From assembly GCA_022661535.1 (NCBI GenBank), contig JAKULF010000001.1, forward strand, positions 2,604,001 to 2,668,000: DNA of 64,000 nucleotides, written 5' to 3'. The DNA comes from Eutypa lata. Lineage: Eukaryota > Ascomycota > Sordariomycetes > Xylariales > Diatrypaceae. Each line of letters begins with the position of its first letter. Position 1 is the stretch's first letter. A program made the position numbers and the translations under genes. The notes beneath the pieces are model-generated. The model saw only the letters and a program-made list of their open reading frames with translations. It was not told the origin of the DNA and did no database searches. Below, piece by piece: positions 1-11,757 of the stretch.

Positions 1-583
1 AAAATGCATTAAAAAATTATTTAAATAATTTAATAAATTAACTTTTAATATTATATATTAATAAGTTAAATTAAAAAACATTATAATTTTAATTCTTATT
101 AAATAAAAAAACGCCGAAAACGAAAAAAATATTAAAAAGGTTATGCAAAAAAGTATTTTAAATATTATAATTATCGTTTATTAAATAATAATCTTTTAAA
201 TATATTTTATAAATAATACGAAAAATTAATTATTATAAAATAATAATTTAAATATTAATATTATTAATAATTTTAACGATTTAATTAAAAAATAATTAAA
301 AATATTAAATAAAAACGTTTTATTATTAATATCGAAATAATTTTTATTTATATTTTAATTATTAATATTATTATATAATAATTAATTAAATTTAATTATA
401 TCGTATATTTTAATTATTAAAAACTTTTATTTAAAATCTTTTTCGATAAAATAAAAAAAAAATTATTTAAATTATAATATTTTAAAATCGTTAAATAAAA
501 AAGTTTTTATAATAATTAATATAAAAAAATAAAATTTTTTATTATAACTTTTTAATATATTTAAATTCGAAATTAATAATAAT
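1..583 (+). mobile_element. Outer copia element, left fragment (RIP-decayed)
   Basis: This stretch aligns by eye, in the same orientation, with about 3150-3740 of the complete copia element downstream. It is internal (gag/pol junction) sequence of a second copy that extends leftwards out of the window. At 583 it is cut by the LTR of the inserted element, and the matching internal sequence resumes at 7800, so the two pieces are halves of one interrupted element. No open frame survives. Many positions differ from the inner copy by C/T or G/A exchanges, as expected of RIP. Confidence 0.75.
579..583. repeat. Target-site duplication, left copy
   Basis: ATAAT directly before the 5' LTR, repeated at 7795-7799 directly after the 3' LTR. 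Five bp is the usual copia duplication length. A/T-only sequence makes chance identity more likely, but both positions are fixed by the equal-length LTR ends. Confidence 0.7.
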
Positions 584-798
584 TATTAATAAATAAAGTG
601 CTTTAATGGCGGTTTATAATAACAGTAAAAGGTTAAATACCGGAAGTGTTTTAAGGTGTTACGTGTAACATTTAAGGCATAAGGATTAATATGTAATTCG
701 AGCTTGTAATTAAATTAATGTAAACTTTTTTAAATAATAATATAAAATTTATTTTCCAAGAATTATTTAAGATTAATATTTATTCGTATATTTTAATA
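584..798 (+). repeat. Copia 5' LTR (215 bp)
   Basis: Direct repeat of 7580-7794. It begins TATTAATAAAT and ends near TTTTRATA, which fits a TG...CA LTR whose termini were turned into TA...TA by RIP. It is followed at 799 by TGGTAATAATTTCGG, a plausible decayed primer-binding site. It keeps more G and C than most of the block. Confidence 0.82.
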
Positions 799-2039
799 TG
801 GTAATAATTTCGGTTTTATAAATTAATAATTAAAAGATTTATACGAAAATAAATACATTATTTATAACGATATTTTGTTAATTTTAACTTAAAGAATTTA
901 CGAAGAAAATCGGCATTAATAATAACGAAAAGTAAACGAACTTTTGGTGTTATTAAAGATTATAACGATTACGTTGCCGGCAGCATTTACTTTTTTTTCT
1001 TTATTAAGTTAAGTTATAACTTGGTATTTTATTTTTTTAATTCGGCCGAAACTTCGGTAATTAAACGACTTTTTTACTTATTTAAATAATTTTATTTTAA
1101 TAATAAAAAAGCCGTAAAACCTTATAAATAAACTGGTTACTCGGATTAATTTTTTAACGTTATTATATTAAATCTTTTTTTTTTATTAAAATTAAATATA
1201 TAATTTTTCTTTTTTTTATCGGTATTTATAAATCATTATAAATTTAATAAGCTTTTTGTAATAATAAACGATATTAAAAGTATTATGTATAATTTCGCAA
1301 AAAAAGCTTAAGTTAAAAAACGGGTTATATTAATAATAAAAGTTCGATAATAAAAAATGATAAATTAATATCGAAACGATATAAACGTTATCGTAAAATA
1401 ACTTAAAAATATACAAGTATAAAATTCGAATTTACGCGTAAATAACCGTAACGTTAAGATTAATTTTAATTACGTAATTAATAAATTAATACAAAATAAA
1501 CGTATAAACGTTATATTTCGATAATAAGTAAATGTATAGTTAACATTTAATAAAACTTATATAAAACAAGCGTAAACATTAATAAATGCATAATTATTAA
1601 TAAATATAAATTTATTTATTTTATAACATTTTAACGTCGTAATATTAAATATAAAAAACGCATTATTTAAAATAAAATTAAGCTTAATATTTGCTTTATC
1701 GAAACTTTAATTATAAGGTTTATTTAAATATTTAATATAAAATAAGCAAATAAATTATTTACTTTTTTCTTTGTTTAAATATATAAATATTTATTCTTTT
1801 TCTTTTTATAATATTAATTTTATAATAAATTAAGTTATATATTAAATTTATTTAAGATTTTCGTATTTTTTATAATTTAAATAATTATATTTTATAAATT
1901 TTTATTATAATATTTATAAATAATAACTTAAGATTTCGTCGATAATTACTTTATTAAAAAGTTATCGTAATTTAGTTAATATTAAAATAATAAAACTAAG
2001 TGAACGAGGAAATCGTATTTTTTCTTTCTCGTATTATTA

Positions 2040-3140
2040 TGAAAAAAGTCGATAAATAAATAAGCTTAATAAACGGTATAAAAGTATATAAAGTATAAAT
2101 TTTAATAATTTAGATTTAAATAACTTAAACTTAAATAATTTTAATTATAATACTTAAAGAGTTCGTTTTTTTAAATTCTTAAAAACGAATAAAAGTTTAC
2201 GTAAATTCGTCGAAAAAGATCTTAAAAAGAAATAAAAGAAGTTTTCTTTCGAAATTAAAAAGGAAAATTACTTTAAAGGTTTCGATAATTAAGAACTTTG
2301 GCGTAATGCTTTAAGTTTTGCCTTAAAAAAATCGATTATAAAAAAGATATAAAATTACTTAAATTCATTAAAGTTAAATTTACGAAAATTATTATAAAGA
2401 TTTATAAGTAATATCTTTAATAATTAATTACGAGTATAATTTTAAAAATCGAAATATTAAAGATTTTATAATTCATCTTTTTAACAGTTAATATAATACG
2501 TTAATAAAACATTTAAAATAATTTCTATAACTTTAAATATAACGAAAAAAATCCTTTTACTTTTATTATATAATTTTAAAAATATATAAAAAAAATAAAA
2601 TTAATTAATATAAAATTAAGTAAAGTCGCTTATATTATGATATTTATAAACGTCGTAAAAAATAAAATTACTTATTAATATAAAATTATAAGCTTTATAT
2701 TATAAATAATCGATTATTTTATTTATAAATTTATTAAAGACTTTAATATTAAATTTTAAAATTAAGCAAAAAGTATTAATAAATCGTATAAAAATGCGAA
2801 ATTATATATTTAAAAAGATAATAATAATAAAAAAATAAAGAAACCGAATTTATAAAAAAGAAACCGATTTAATAAGCTTTTCGTAAACGATAAAAAAAAG
2901 CTTTTTTATTTTAATTATAATAAATACGAATATATATTTCGATATTACGAAAACGAAAAACGAAAAAGCGATAATAATAAAAACAAAAATAAAAATAAAA
3001 ATAAAGTTATTAATAATAATAACGGCTATAACAATTACGACTATTTAATTAAATTTAACGATTTAATAATTTCGGTTAAACTTAAAAATATATATAAAGG
3101 TTTTACTTTTTTAATTATCGCTTTTATAAAACAAAACGTA
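2040..3140 (+). pseudogene. Copia gag relic with erased zinc knuckle
   Basis: Gag portion of the inner copia element. There is no open frame, but conceptual translation gives a Lys/Glu-rich, Gag-like stretch around 2160-2330. At 2907-2948 it has the exact spacing of a retroviral CCHC knuckle (C-x2-C-x4-H-x4-C), with all four zinc ligands read as Tyr (TAT/TAC). This is what TGT/TGC (Cys) and CAT (His) become after RIP on either strand. The family assignment rests on the downstream pol motifs; the limits are approximate. Confidence 0.6.
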
Positions 3141-3149
3141 TTAAAAAAG

Positions 3150-6100
3150 TTATTCGAATAATATAATAAATTAACTTTTAATGTTATATATTAATAAGTT
3201 AAATTAAAAAACGTTGTAATTTTAACTTTTATTAAGCAAAAAAGCGCCGAAAACGAAGAAAATATTAAAAAAATCGTGTAAAGAGACGTTTTAAACGTTA
3301 CGATTATCGCTTATTAAATAATAATCTTTTAAATATATTTTATAAATAACAAGAAAAATTAATTATTATAAAATAACGGCTTAAATGTTAATATTATTAA
3401 TAATTTTAACGATTTAATTAAAAAAACGATTAAAAATATTAAGTAAGGTTATTTTGTTATTAATATCGAAGTAAGTTTTGTTTACGCTTTAATTATTAAT
3501 ATCGTTATATAATAATTAATTAAGCTTAATAAATCTCGTTTAAACTTAATAATATCGTATATTTTAATTATTAAAAAGTTTTTATTTAAGATATTTTTTA
3601 ACGAGATATAATATAAAAAAAGTAATTATTTAAATTATAATATTTTAAAATTATTAAATAAAAAAACTTTTACGATAATTAATATAAAAAGACGAAAATT
3701 CTTGTTATAAACTTTTAATATACTTAAACTTAAAATTAATAATAATAAATAAAAATACGTATTAAAAAGTAATAATAATAAGTTAATTGTTTTTTAATAT
3801 ATAATATTTAAGTTTAACAATAACGAAAAAGTTATAATAAACGAAAATATTATAAAGAAAATTATTTTATAACATCGTTAACTTTATCATTTTAATATCG
3901 AACGTTTAATTTAAATTATTAAACGATTTTGTAATATAAACTTTAAGCTTAAAGATATTAAAGCTTTGTTTTATACGGCTTATAATATAATAAAAATAAA
4001 GAAGTTTTTATTAAAAAACGCTTAAAAAAAGTTAATTTATATAAGCGAGATTATATAATACGATGTAAGTATAATATAACTTGTGTTATTACGTGGTAAT
4101 TTATATTATAATTTAATAGTTAAGAATTATAATCGATATCGTAATATAAAGTTAATGAAAATTAAAGGCGGTGTTTAATAATATTTACGAAGTTATATTA
4201 AAAAAATAATTTAATATTTTATTAATTAACCTTTCGGCGAAGATAGTAAAAAGAAAGTAGTTCGAGTTTTAAAATTAAATGATAAACGAGAATTTAATAT
4301 GTTTAAAATGAACGAATTTTATAAAAAACGTAATATTAAACTTTAATTATCGTTACTTTATAATTAATATTAAAATGAAGTTATAAAACGTATTATCGAA
4401 TTTATACAAAACGAGGTTAAAGCTTACGTAATTTAAATAAAAATTCTTATATGTTTTTAAAATTACATTATAAAAGTAATTATTAAAATAATTAATAAAA
4501 TAAATTAATTATTAATTAAAAGTATAATTTTTACGAAGATTTATTAAAAAGATTTAAATTTTAACGATAATTATTTATTTCGTTATAAATATTTATATAT
4601 TTTAAGATTACGTTATATTATATTTATCGATTAAAAAAAAAAGTTTAATTTAAAAAATTAATCGGTCGAAATATAAAAAGCATTTTTTAAAAATACGAAA
4701 AGAAAAATAATTATATTATATAATTAATAAAAAAAAGACGTTTTTTTATAACCTTTTATGTTATAATATATAAAAACTTTACGAAATTAAATATTTCCTT
4801 TAATTTAAAAAATATTATTTAATTATTTTTAAAATAAGTTTAAAAACGGCTTTATTATTAAACCGATAAAAAAAATAAATAAAAAGTTAATATTTAAAAC
4901 GATAATAATAACGTTATATTTAATAACCGAAATAAATAAAAAAATAAAAAATAATTTATTAAATATAAACGTAATTATTCGAAAAAGATAATTTTTAAAC
5001 TTTATATATATAACGCTTTTAAAGAATATCTTGAAATTATAATTAAATTGCATTAAATACGATTTATTTAAAAAGGCGAAAATATTAATAAATATAATTT
5101 TAAATTCGATTTTATTAACGATAACATTATAAACGATTAAAAACGCAAATTTATAAGTTTTAATAATGCTTTTAAAATAATGATATAAGTTTACTTTTAT
5201 ATATAAATAATGTTTTTATTTGAAAAAAAACGATACGGTATTTTTAAAAACTTTTACGAAATACCGAACTTTTTTAAATATTTAAAAATATATAAATTAA
5301 TAATAATAATATTTAAAGATAATTCGTTATTAAAAAAAGCTTTAATAAGTTTTAAAAAAGATTTATAAATAAAGGTAATGTTTATAAAAATATAAGAAAA
5401 TATCGATTAAAGATTATTTAAATTTACTTTATTAATCGAAATAATATATAAATATTTAATAAACGTTATATAAGTATTACGAAAGAAATTTATATTAATA
5501 AGCGATTTCGAAAAATTAAAAATTTATATATATATAAAAGGATTTATATAACGAAAAAATATTAATTATAACGAAATTATCGTAATTATAACTTAAATTA
5601 TATATTAACGAATTTTTATAACTTTCGTAGTTTTGTACGGTTAATATATTATATAAATAAACTTTATTATAATGTATTTTAATAATAAGTTAAAAGAAAA
5701 ATTATTTATAAAGATGTTTTTATTATTAAAAAAGTATTTTAATGTATATTTAAAAAAAAAAGATGTAAATATAACTTAAGTTATATTATTTAATTAATAA
5801 ACTCTTTATATAAATTTAAATAAATTAGTATAACTTGGCAAATAAAAATTAAAGTTATTTTAAAGTAATTAAGCTTTATAATTTTAATATTAAACGACAT
5901 TATTTATTTAAATCTTAAAATAAATAATATTATAACTTTATACGTTAATGATTTTTTATTATTTAATATAAATAAAAAACGTTTTACGAAATTTATAAAG
6001 ATTATTATCGAGATAATTATTATTAAGGATTTAAACGAAGTTAATTAGTTTTTAAATGTTTATATTATTAAGTTAAATTTTATTAATAATATATGCTTAA

Positions 6101-6960
6101 ATTAATAATAATATATTAAAAGGTCGCTTTAAATAATAAATATAAACGATATAAAGTTGTTATTTACTTCGTTTATTTTAAATTATAAATAATATATAAT
6201 TTAAAATTAAAAAATTATTATTAAAAACGAAATATTTAAATATATAAGTTTAATTAAAAGATTTAACTTTTTAAGTTATATAATTAAATTCGATATAATT
6301 TATATAACGTTTACTTAAGCTTGGTTTATAAGCAACTTATTATCGAAATATATAAATTATATTAAACGCTTATTAAAATATATAAATAATATTATAAATT
6401 TATCAATTTAATATTAAACTTTAAATAAAAAACATTTATATTATAAGTATAATAATTTTAAATTATTCGAAGTAGTGGATTTTAATTACGGTAATAGTTT
6501 TAATTTAAGTAAATTAATTATAGATTATGTATTTTATATAATAAAAGCTTTTGTTATATGGATTTTAAAGCTTTAAACGATTGTTATTCGTTATATAACG
6601 AAAGCCGAATATGTAGTTTTAAGTGTTATAGTAATAAAAGCAATTAGTATTAGAAATTTTTTATAAGAATTTAGCTTAATACTTAAAGGATTTATTATTT
6701 TATTAAAAAATAATATAAGTGTATTAAAGTGGATAAAAGAAATTATAATATTTAAAAAAAAGCGTTATATTCGAATTGATTATTATTATATACGTTAAAA
6801 AGTTAATAATAGTTATATTAAGGTTTAATATATTAAAACGAATAAAAATTTAATAAATGGTTTTATTAAATTCTTTAATTAAAAGGCCTTTAGCGAATTC
6901 GTAATAAAATTAAGCTTAAAATTAATTTAAAAGTTATTTAAAAGATTAAGAAATATATTA
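3150..6960 (+). pseudogene. Copia pol relic: integrase, reverse transcriptase, RNase H
   Basis: The frame is broken throughout, but domain landmarks are readable in order. The integrase core has a decayed D-x-x-R-E-F box near 4281 and N-E-V-I-K-R at 4374-4391 (ancestral NGVIER type). The RT box reads L-Y-V-N-D-F-L at 5938-5958, a YVDD box with its first Asp changed to Asn (GAT to AAT). RNase H reads T-K-A-E-Y-V near 6597-6615 and R-Y-I-R-I-D-Y-Y-Y-I-R at 6763-6795, followed by an ADGFTKPL-like relic near 6850. Integrase before RT is diagnostic of Ty1/copia. No functional protein can be made. Confidence 0.85.
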
Positions 6961-7579
6961 ATCGATAAATAAAATAAATTAATTAAAATAATAAAAAAAT
7001 AATATTTATTAAATTTTCGTTATAAAAAAAAAAGATCGTTATTTTTTAAAACTTTATATTACCGTAGCATTTTTTTTACAATTATTATATTTATTCGACT
7101 TAAAGGTTTTTTTTTTTAACATTTAACTTAAAGAATTTAAAGCGATTTTTAAATTAACTCGGCTTTTATTAAGTAAATTCGTTTTTATTAATTGTTTTTT
7201 TTGGCATTTATAATGTATAATGTAAAAAAAGAAATTAATAATTAATAGTTTTTAATTAAGGTTTTTCGTTATTTTTAAAGTCGAGAATTTCGAACTTTAT
7301 TTAGTTTTATATAATCGATAACGTATCGATTAATAATATCGTAAGTTTTATATATAAAATTAAAGGATTTGTTAATAAATAATAGCTTAGTTGAATTTTA
7401 AGCGTATATGTACGAGCGAGGCTATCGGTATTACGATGTAAATAAGGTTAATAACTAAGTAATTAAATTACGGGAATGAATATAAAGATTAAAGGTTTAA
7501 TTTTAATAAATTTATAATTTAGTTTTTTAAGTTTTTTAAAGTTTTAAAAGAATTAACCGTTTATTAATGCAAAAAAGCG

Positions 7580-7794
7580 TATTAATAAATGAAATGCTTT
7601 AATAACGGTTTATAATAATAATAAAAAGCTAAATATCGAAAATATTTTAAAATGTTACGTATAACATTTAAAGTATAAAGATTAATATATAATTTAAGCT
7701 TGTAATTAAGTTAATATAAACTTTTTTAAATAATAATATAAACCTTACTTTTCGAAAGTTATTCGAGATTAATATTTATTTATATATTTTGATA
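7580..7794 (+). repeat. Copia 3' LTR (215 bp)
   Basis: Same length as the 5' LTR and colinear with it. The differences seen by eye are mainly C/T and G/A. It is followed directly by the right copy of the ATAAT target duplication, then by internal sequence of the outer element. A third, truncated copy lies at 11,596 to about 11,757. Confidence 0.82.
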
Positions 7795-7799
7795 ATAAT
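7795..7799. repeat. Target-site duplication, right copy
   Basis: ATAAT, matching 579-583. The outer copia element resumes here at the position equivalent to about 3745 of the inner element. Confidence 0.7.
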
Positions 7800-10700
7800 A
7801 AATAAAGATATGTATTAATAAAATAATAATAATAAATTAATTATTTATTAATATATAATATTTAAATTTAATAATAACGAAAAGATTATAAAAAACGAAA
7901 ATATTATAAAAAACATAATTTTATAATATTATTAATTTTATAATTTTAATATTAAACGTTTAATTTAAATTATTAAACGATTTTATAATATATATCTTAA
8001 GTTTAAAAATATTAAAGCTTTATTTTATACGGTTTATAATATAATAAAAACAAAAACGTTTTCGTTAAAAATATTTTAAAAAATAAATTTATATAAACGA
8101 AATTATATAATACGATATAAATATAATATAATTCGTATTATTATATAATAATTTATATTATAATTTTATAATTAATATCGAAATATAAAATCGATATAAA
8201 TTAAAAATAATATTTAATAATATTTACGAAATTAAATTAAAAAGATAATTTAATAATTTATTAATTAACTTTTCGATAAAAATAATAAAAAAATAATAAT
8301 TTAAATTTTAAAATTAAATAATAAATAAAAATTTAATATATTTAAAGCAAATAAACTTTATAAAAAACGTAATATTAAATTTTATTAATCGTTATTTTAT
8401 AATTAATATTAAAATAAAGTTATAAAACGTATTATTAAATTTATATAAAAAGAAATTAAAGCTTATATAATTTAAATAAAAATCTTTACGTATTTTAAAA
8501 ATTATATTATAAAAATAATTATTAAAATAATTAATAAAATAAATTAATTATTAATTAAAAATATAATTTTTACGAAATTTTATTAAAAAAATTTAAATTT
8601 TAACGATATTTATTTATTTTATTATAAATATTTATATATGCTAAAATTACGTTACATTATATTTATTAATTAAAAAAGATTAATTTAAAAAGTTAATTAA
8701 TTAAAATATAAAAAGCATTTTTTTAAAATACGAAAAGGAAAATAATTATATTATATAATTAATAAAAAAAAGTTTTTTTATAATTTTTTATATTATAATA
8801 TATAAAAATTTTATAAAATTAAAAATTTTTATTAATTTTAAAAATATTATTTAATTATTTTTAAAATAAATTTAAAAGCAATTTCGTTATCGAATTAGAA
8901 AAAAAAATAAAAAAATAATTTTTAAAATAAAAATAATTACGTTATATTTAATAATAAAATAAATAAAAAAATAAAAAATAACGTATTAAACGTAAATATA
9001 ACCGTTCGAAAAAAATAATTTTTAAATTATATATATATAACGTTTTCGAAAAACATTTTAAAATTATAATTAAATTATATTAAATACGATTTATTTAAAA
9101 AAAGGGAAAATATTAATAAATATAATTTTAAATTCGATTTTATTAATAATAATATTATAAATAATTAAAAACGTAAATTTATAAACTTTAATAATATTTT
9201 TAAAATAATAATACGAATTTATTTTTATATATAAATAATATTTTTATTCGAAAAAAAAAGATACGATATTTTCGAAAACATTTATAAAATACCGAACTTT
9301 TTTAAATATTTAAAAATATATAAATTAATAACGATAATATTTAAAAATAATTCGTTATTTAAAAAAACTTTAATAATTTTTAAAAAAAATATAAAAATAA
9401 TAATATTTATAAAAGTTATTTAAATTCATTTTATTAATCGAAATAATATATTAATATTTAATAAACGTTATATAAATATTATAAAACAAAATTATATTAA
9501 TAAATAATTTCGAAAAATTAAAAACTTATATATATATATATATATTTATATAACGAAAAAATATTAATTATAACGAAATTATTAAAATTATAATTTAAAT
9601 TATATATTAATAAATTTTTATAATTTTTATAATTTTATATAATTAATATATTATATAAATAAATTTTATTATAATGTATTTTAATATATTATAATTTAAA
9701 TAAAAATTATTTATAATTATATTTCGTTATAAATATATTATAATATTAATTTTTAAATAAATTTATATAAATATTATTTAAATTATATTATTTAATTAAT
9801 AAATTATTTATAAATTTAAATAAATTAATATTAATTCTTATATTAAAAATTAACATTATTTTATATTATTAATTAATTTTTATAATTTTAATCATTAAAC
9901 TTATTTATAATATTAATATTTAAATTGTTAATAATATAATAATATTATAACTTTGTATTATATTAATAATTTTTTATTATTTAACGTAAATAAAATAACG
10001 TTTTATAAAGTTTACGATATAATTATTATTAATAATTATTATTATTAATAAATTTAAATTAAATTAATTTAAATTTATAATATTTATATTATTAAATTAA
10101 TTTTATTAATAATATTTATTTAAATTAATAATAATATATTAATGAAATAACTTTATAATAATAAATATTAAACGTATAATAAAACTAATTATTTATTTTA
10201 AAATTATAAATTAATATAATAATTTATAAATTAATTAATTATAATTAAATCGATAATATTTAAATATAATAAATTATAATTATAATAAGTTTTAATTTTA
10301 TTTAATTACGTAATTACATTTATTATATAATATTAATAATAATGTTTATTTTAAATTATAATAATTATAAATAATTTATTATTAAAATATATAAAGTATA
10401 TTAAACGTTTATTAATAATATATAAATAATAATAAACTTATAATATAAAAAATATATTATATTATAAAAATAATAAATTTTAAAGTATTTAATATATATA
10501 TAAATTTTAATTTACGATAATAATTTAATAATTTAAATATTTAAATAAATTATAAATTATATTTATATTTTAATATAATAAAATTTTTTAATTATATAAA
10601 TTTTATAATTATTAAACGATTATTATTTAATTATATAACGAAAGTTAAATATATAACTTTAAATATTATAATAATAAAAATAAATAATATTAAAAACTAT

Positions 10701-11757
10701 ATTATAAAAATTTAATATAATAATTTAAAATTAATTATTATTTTATTAAAAAATAATATAAATAAATTAAAATAAATAAATAAAATTATAATATTAAAGA
10801 AAACGTTATATTTAAATTAATTATTATTATATATATTAAAAAATTAACGATAATTATATTAAAATTTAATATATTAAAATAAATAGAAATTTAATAAATA
10901 ATTTTATTAAACTTTTTAAATAAAAAGTTTTCGGCGAATTTATAACGAAATTAAGTTTAAAATTAATGTAACAATTATTAAAAAAATTAAAAGATATATT
11001 AATTAATAAATAAATAATTAATAAAAAAAAATTTATTAAATTTTCGTTATAAAAAAATCGTTATTTTTTAAAACTTTATATTATTACGGTACTTTTTTTT
11101 ATAATTATTATATTTATACAATTTAAAAACTTTTTTTTTAATATTTAATTTAAAAAATTTAAATTAAATTTTAAATTAATTTAATTTTTATAAAATAAAT
11201 TTATTTTTATTAATTATTTTTTTAACATTTATAATATAAAAAAAAATTAATAATTAATAATTTTTAATTAAAAAACTTTTTTCGTTATTTTTAAAATTAA
11301 AAATTTTAAAATTTATTTCGTTTTATATAATTAATAACGTATCGATTTATAATATCGTAAGTTTTATATATAAAATTAAAAGATTTATTAATAAATAATA
11401 ATTTAATTAAATTTTAAATATATATTTATAAGTAAAATTATTAATATTATAATATAAATAAAATTAATAATTAAATAATAAAATTATAAAATAAACATAA
11501 AATTTAAAAACTTAATTTTAATAAATTTATAATTTATTTTTTTAAGTTTTTTAAAGTTTTAAAAACATTAATCGTTTATTAATATATAAAAAACGTATTA
11601 ATAAATAAAATGCTTTAATTATAATTTATAATAATAATAAAAAATTAAATTTTAAAAATATTTTAAAATATTACGTATAACATTTAAAGCATAAAGATTA
11701 ATATATAATTCGAATTTATAATTAAATTAATATAAATTGTTTTAAATAATAAAATAT
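7800..11757 (+). mobile_element. Outer copia element, right portion
   Basis: Colinear with about 3745-7590 of the inner element, then a partial LTR from 11,596. This is the right half of the element whose left half is 1-583. The RT box region near 9955 reads L-Y-Y-I-N-N, with both Asp codons now AAT, so this copy looks more decayed than the inner one. The LTR match is lost near 11,757, about 50 bp before the expected end, so the right end is truncated or interrupted. Confidence 0.78.
11596..11757 (+). repeat. Truncated copia 3' LTR of the outer element
   Basis: Matches 7580 to about 7741. The match stops after a TTTTAAATAAT stretch and unrelated A/T-rich sequence follows, so the last ~53 bp of the 215-bp LTR and any right target duplication are missing. 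Confidence 0.65.

Larger units (their letters stand above)
584..7794 (+). mobile_element. Complete Ty1/copia LTR retrotransposon, RIP-inactivated
   Basis: A 7.2-kb element bounded by two direct repeats of equal length (584-798 and 7580-7794) and flanked by the 5-bp duplication ATAAT (579-583, 7795-7799). A primer-binding-site-like sequence starting TGG follows the left LTR at 799, and an A-rich, purine-rich tract precedes the right LTR. The internal order is a gag relic with zinc knuckle, then integrase, reverse transcriptase and RNase H, which is the copia order (integrase before RT). All frames are broken by stops from G-to-A and C-to-T changes. It inserted into an older copy of its own family. 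Confidence 0.88.

Noticed and set aside
4829..5053. 74-codon open frame on the minus strand
   Set aside because: It lies antisense within the copia pol relic and is made almost only of Ile, Phe, Leu, Asn and Lys, the product of A/T-rich decay.
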